A DNA stretch of 25,400 bases, from the IMG/VR virus record IMGVR_UViG_3300005613_005073, positions 1-25,400 of that record; one strand, 5' to 3'. Made by a program: the position numbers and the translations under genes. The notes under the pieces were generated by a model. The model saw nothing but the letters and a program-made list of their open reading frames with translations. It was not told the DNA's origin and did not search any database. Shown piece after piece: positions 22,401 to 25,400 of this stretch. This DNA comes from a virus. Every line of letters starts with the position of its first letter. Position 1 is the stretch's first letter.

Positions 22401-25162
22401 AACCTATTAACTATATCTGCTATTATTGGATTTCTAACAATATCAGAAATTTCTAATTCAGAAAAACCTATACCTTTAACCTGTTGTAGTCTTTGAATAA
22501 TATCTCTAAAACCTTCTTTTTGATACATTTGAAGGTCTGATTGATCTAAGTCTCCTGTTAATACCATTTTACTGTCAATGCCTATGCGTGTCAAGAGCAT
22601 TTTTAATTGATCGTAAGAAGCATTTTGACATTCATCTGCTATTATAAAGGCATTATGAAAACTTCTACCTCTCATAAGTCCAAGCGGCACTATTTCTATT
22701 TGATGAGTATTTTGTAATTTTCCTCGATGTCGATCAGATAGAAAATAATTAATTTCATCAAAAAGAGGTAAAAGATAAGGATGTAATTTTTCTTCGGCTG
22801 TATTATGGGTTACAATAAAATCATCTGTTATATAAAGATGCTCTGGATTATTTACTTTAATACATTGTACTTCTTTTTGGCATATTTTTTCTATTTTGTC
22901 TATACCAATTTTACGTCTACTAGTACCATTTATTATTCTTTCTGATTTTCTTGGTAAATAAAATGGGTTTATTCCGTTAGGTAGTCTAATTGTGAACTCA
23001 TAAGACACTCTTCTTGCTGTTATTTTTTTTTGATTTTCTGGTCTGATAGATGTTTTACCAATTCTATCTCTAGTTCTTAGATTGGCACTCCCGCCCAAAG
23101 ACCTAACCAGTTCTATTACATCTAAAGCTAGTCTTTTAGAAGTTGTACAGAATGACGACTCTCCTATTTTTTCTCTTATGGTGCCATCTGTGTCCATTAA
23201 TCCTCTTAATATTTCTATTCTATCTTCTATATTTGAATATTTGTATATGTCTGGAATAAATTTTTCCCAAGCTTTTTTATATAATAGCCCGAGTTTAGAT
23301 ATCTCATCTTTAATATTATAAGCTATTCTATTACCTTGTTTAGAAACCATATATCCTGTTTTATTCAATTCTAGATTCATTTTGTCTACCAGGTCTTGAT
23401 CATTTGAAGCAAAACCTATATAATTACCAAAAGATCCGTCTCCTAATAAAACACCTAATATATAGGGATGTATTGGAAGCTGTTGTTTATTTAGCTGTGC
23501 TGGTTCGCTGAACGGCAGAAAATGATTTATTTTTCCCTTATTATTTCTTAGGGTTTCTAAAATCTCTTTTGTTGATCTTACTTGTCCATTTTTCCCTCTT
23601 TTTTGTTCTTCTGCTGTGCTAGTATACCACAAATGATCTAAGCAACATTCTGTAGATCTGCCGTCTGTTGTAGTAATTTTATATACATCTTTCTTACCTT
23701 TTGGATAAACACCAATAACTTTAGTTGGTTTCCCATCCCTGCTTATCACTTCATCTCCGACATTAAGATCTCCCATAAGACTCCAGCCATTTGGGGTTAA
23801 TACCTTAGCATCTAATGGTTGTGGTCCTGGAAGAAAACCTAATTTTTCTCCAGCTTCTACAATAGGTCTGGTAATAACTACTTTTTTAACTTTATGATCA
23901 AGTAAATATTCTAATGCCATACCAACAGCTATATGCGTGTTGTGTGTAGGAATATAATTATCTGTTAAATATAAGCTGTTTTTATGGTCTACTGTTATGC
24001 ATTGCATTTCTTTATAGCCAAGTTTTTCAACTCTATCTACATATAATTTTGGAAAATATTTAGTTCTGGGAGTTTGTTTTCTCTTTTTTCTATCTAAAAA
24101 GAAAATAGATATATCGTTAGGTAAAGAAATATGACATCTATAGCTGGTTCTATGTCTGCCACCATCTGTTTTTAAAGACCCTTGTTTGGATCTTATTCTG
24201 GTTGTCCCTCCCAATGAGTAGACTAATTCGCAAAAATCTTGAGCTAACCCATATGAAGTAGTAGAATATGATGCCGAGCCTTTTTTGGTTACAGTCCCAT
24301 CCCCATCCATTAATCCTTGCAATAATGCTATTCTTTGGTCTATTGAACCATATTTATATATTTCAGGAATGCGTTTTTCATAAGAATATTTGCCCCACAA
24401 CCCTAAAATTTTCAATTCTTCTTTATATATATTATTCTTAGAAGATCTTTGTTTTTTGACTATTCTATGATCTAATTTTTCCTTGGTTTTGATAGTATAA
24501 TTATTATCAATCAAAGAGCCAACCTTGCTTAGTATTTCGGATTCACAGGTTGAAAAAACTACATTGCCATTTGTGCAATTTCCTTCGGAAATTATAATAC
24601 CTAATAGGTATGGGTCTATTATATATGTTTTTCTATCGAAATTAACTGGCTTGGTGCATTCTATTGATAAAACTCTTTTATCCTCATGTCCTCTACAATT
24701 ATTCATTAAGTATTTTGTGTTTACTACAATTTTGTTTTTTTTCCTGTGGTGTTTTATCTCCCACAAATGTTCTTCACAACAATCAACATAAGTATCATTA
24801 CTAAAATAAACCCTAAAAACCTGTCGTTTTCCTTGTGGATAAATAGCTGATACTTTAGAAAAAGAACCATCTGGATTAGCTATTTCATCTCCAATTTTTA
24901 CTTCACCCATAGTAATTGGGCCATTTTTAGTGAATAATTTGGAATTTAGAGTTAGAGCTTTACCAGACCCCGGAACACCTTGGCAAAAAGTGATCACGTT
25001 TTCTGCTACAGTGCGTATATACTCCTTTTGATTAACAGATCTCGGTTTGAGTCTGTTTTTAAATCCTACGATTATATCTTCAGGTTTTTCAAATCCGTCT
25101 TTTTTATTGTCTAGAACACTAAAGTTTTTATTGGTATTATTGCGATTTTTTCTTTTTCTCAA
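22397..25162 (-). CDS. phoH: PhoH-like ATPase containing two class 3 inteins
   Basis: 921 residues as translated, about 240 after removal of two inteins (340 and 341 residues). The start is TTG at 25162 with GAGG 7 nt upstream. N-extein ends TFCQGVPGSGK (58-68). The middle extein is THIAVGMALEYL to EKLGFLPG (409-446). The last is TAEEKLHPYLLPLFDEI onward, with LMRGRSFHNAFIIADECQN (Walker B) and LTGDLDQ. Spliced, it is a standard PhoH P-loop NTPase with Walker A GVPGSGKT. PhoH is widespread in phages, with a role in RNA or nucleotide metabolism still debated. It lies between an apparent RNR and the HNH gene. Confidence 0.93.
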   Translation of the reverse strand: MRKRKNRNNTNKNFSVLDNKKDGFEKPEDIIVGFKNRLKPRSVNQKEYIRTVAENVITFCQGVPGSGKALTLNSKLFTKNGPITMGEVKIGDEIANPDGSFSKVSAIYPQGKRQVFRVYFSNDTYVDCCEEHLWEIKHHRKKNKIVVNTKYLMNNCRGHEDKRVLSIECTKPVNFDRKTYIIDPYLLGIIISEGNCTNGNVVFSTCESEILSKVGSLIDNNYTIKTKEKLDHRIVKKQRSSKNNIYKEELKILGLWGKYSYEKRIPEIYKYGSIDQRIALLQGLMDGDGTVTKKGSASYSTTSYGLAQDFCELVYSLGGTTRIRSKQGSLKTDGGRHRTSYRCHISLPNDISIFFLDRKKRKQTPRTKYFPKLYVDRVEKLGYKEMQCITVDHKNSLYLTDNYIPTHNTHIAVGMALEYLLDHKVKKVVITRPIVEAGEKLGFLPGPQPLDAKVLTPNGWSLMGDLNVGDEVISRDGKPTKVIGVYPKGKKDVYKITTTDGRSTECCLDHLWYTSTAEEQKRGKNGQVRSTKEILETLRNNKGKINHFLPFSEPAQLNKQQLPIHPYILGVLLGDGSFGNYIGFASNDQDLVDKMNLELNKTGYMVSKQGNRIAYNIKDEISKLGLLYKKAWEKFIPDIYKYSNIEDRIEILRGLMDTDGTIREKIGESSFCTTSKRLALDVIELVRSLGGSANLRTRDRIGKTSIRPENQKKITARRVSYEFTIRLPNGINPFYLPRKSERIINGTSRRKIGIDKIEKICQKEVQCIKVNNPEHLYITDDFIVTHNTAEEKLHPYLLPLFDEINYFLSDRHRGKLQNTHQIEIVPLGLMRGRSFHNAFIIADECQNASYDQLKMLLTRIGIDSKMVLTGDLDQSDLQMYQKEGFRDIIQRLQQVKGIGFSELEISDIVRNPIIADIVNRL
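22802..23824 (-). other. PhoH intein 2, class 3, at LPG/T
   Basis: 341 codons, PhoH residues 447-787, first residue Pro. Block B CCLDHLW gives H510 and W512. Block F EVQCIKV gives C767. Block G ends VTHN (T785-N787) before Thr+1. LAGLIDADG motifs LGVLLGDG (D575) and RGLMDTDG (D659) are intact. The insertion site is inside the conserved GFLPG-x-x-E-E-K loop, away from the P-loop. Confidence 0.9.
23939..24958 (-). other. PhoH intein 1, class 3, in the P-loop
   Basis: 340 codons, PhoH residues 69-408, first residue Ala. Block B CCEEHLW gives H132 and W134, block F EMQCITV gives C388, and block G ends PTHN (T406-N408) before Thr+1. The second LAGLIDADG motif is normal (QGLMDGDG, D288), but the first reads LGIIISEG with Glu193 where Asp is usual. 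It breaks Walker A between Lys and Thr, the same position as in RecA. Confidence 0.92.
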
Positions 25163-25185
25163 GGTATTACCTCACTAGAATATAG

Positions 25186-25400
25186 TTAAATTAGACATGC
25201 GCCACCAGCACAACTAATTTCCTCTATTCCAGCAGTATTGTCCTCTGTTTCATGTAGTTGTGTATAATCAACCTTTGTAAAGCTATCATACAAATCAGTA
25301 TAAATTTTCCAATTATATACATCTTTCATACAATAAGTTAAACGTCTAATATCGTCATTAAAATACTTTTTAGCAAATCTCCTCATTTTAGTGACAAACA
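25186..25400 (-). CDS. C-terminal end of ribonucleotide reductase (class II, monomeric type), partial
   Basis: The frame is open from the window edge (about 70 codons) to the stop at 25186. An ATG at 25386 is probably internal, since no SD precedes it and the frame continues upstream. The visible end reads TYCMKDVYNWKIYTDLYDSF then VDYTQLHETEDN and finishes SCAGGACLI. A terminal C-x4-C after a flexible acidic stretch is the redox tail of monomeric adenosylcobalamin-dependent ribonucleoside-triphosphate reductases, which reactivates the catalytic site. Phages often carry this enzyme. Only the tail is seen, so the assignment is moderate. Confidence 0.6.
   Translation of the reverse strand, partial: FVTKMRRFAKKYFNDDIRRLTYCMKDVYNWKIYTDLYDSFTKVDYTQLHETEDNTAGIEEISCAGGACLI

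Noticed and set aside
1-25400. CRISPR arrays, tRNA or rRNA genes, insertion sequences, attachment sites
   Set aside because: No repeat-spacer pattern, cloverleaf-like conserved loops, transposase motifs or terminal repeats were seen; a dedicated scan would be needed to exclude degenerate tRNAs.

Overview
The window looks like part of a large, AT-rich tailed-phage genome. Every gene I can support is on the minus strand, and genes are packed with ATGA or TAATG stop/start overlaps. The gene set is a phage-type replication and recombination module: RNR end, PhoH, RecA, DnaB, DnaG, dNMP kinase, PD-(D/E)XK nuclease, Pol III alpha, DnaQ-type exonuclease and SSB. No structural genes, tRNAs or host metabolic genes are visible. 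The host cannot be named; good Shine-Dalgarno (SD) sites and one consensus sigma70-type promoter point to a bacterium.

Layout in transcription order, from right to left. 25400-25186 is the 3' end of a gene that looks like a monomeric class II ribonucleotide reductase. 25162-22397 is PhoH carrying two inteins. 22400-19962 holds HNH, FmdB-type zinc-ribbon, HTH and three unrecognised small genes. 19962-17905 is RecA with an intein in its P-loop. 17923-16680 has a Vsr-like endonuclease, a helical protein and a zinc-ribbon protein. 16683-14097 is DnaB helicase and DnaG primase. 14100-12473 is dNMP kinase and a RecB/Cas4-like nuclease. 12434-7024 is DNA polymerase III alpha in three separate pieces. 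ssb (6961-6596) has its own promoter and terminator. 6515 to the left edge is a glycan-related cluster, ending in a partial EDxHD-type endonuclease gene.

The most unusual part is the polymerase. The alpha subunit is spread over three ORFs. The first break has no intein and contains a proofreading exonuclease gene and a small gene. The second break is a split intein whose halves flank a decayed LAGLIDADG homing endonuclease, the 'fractured gene' arrangement. In addition, the conserved start of the PHP domain lies upstream of the first ORF, separated from it by an in-frame stop and an 11-nt interruption. That interruption has matching UCU codons on either side and a small hairpin, so it is a candidate translational bypass site; an inactivating indel or sequence error is the main alternative.

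Four inteins interrupt three replication or recombination proteins. The three in RecA and PhoH carry the Trp-Cys-Thr signature and non-Cys/Ser first residues of class 3 inteins. The DnaE intein is an ordinary Ser-1 split intein. Functional calls rest on motifs read by eye; no database search was run.
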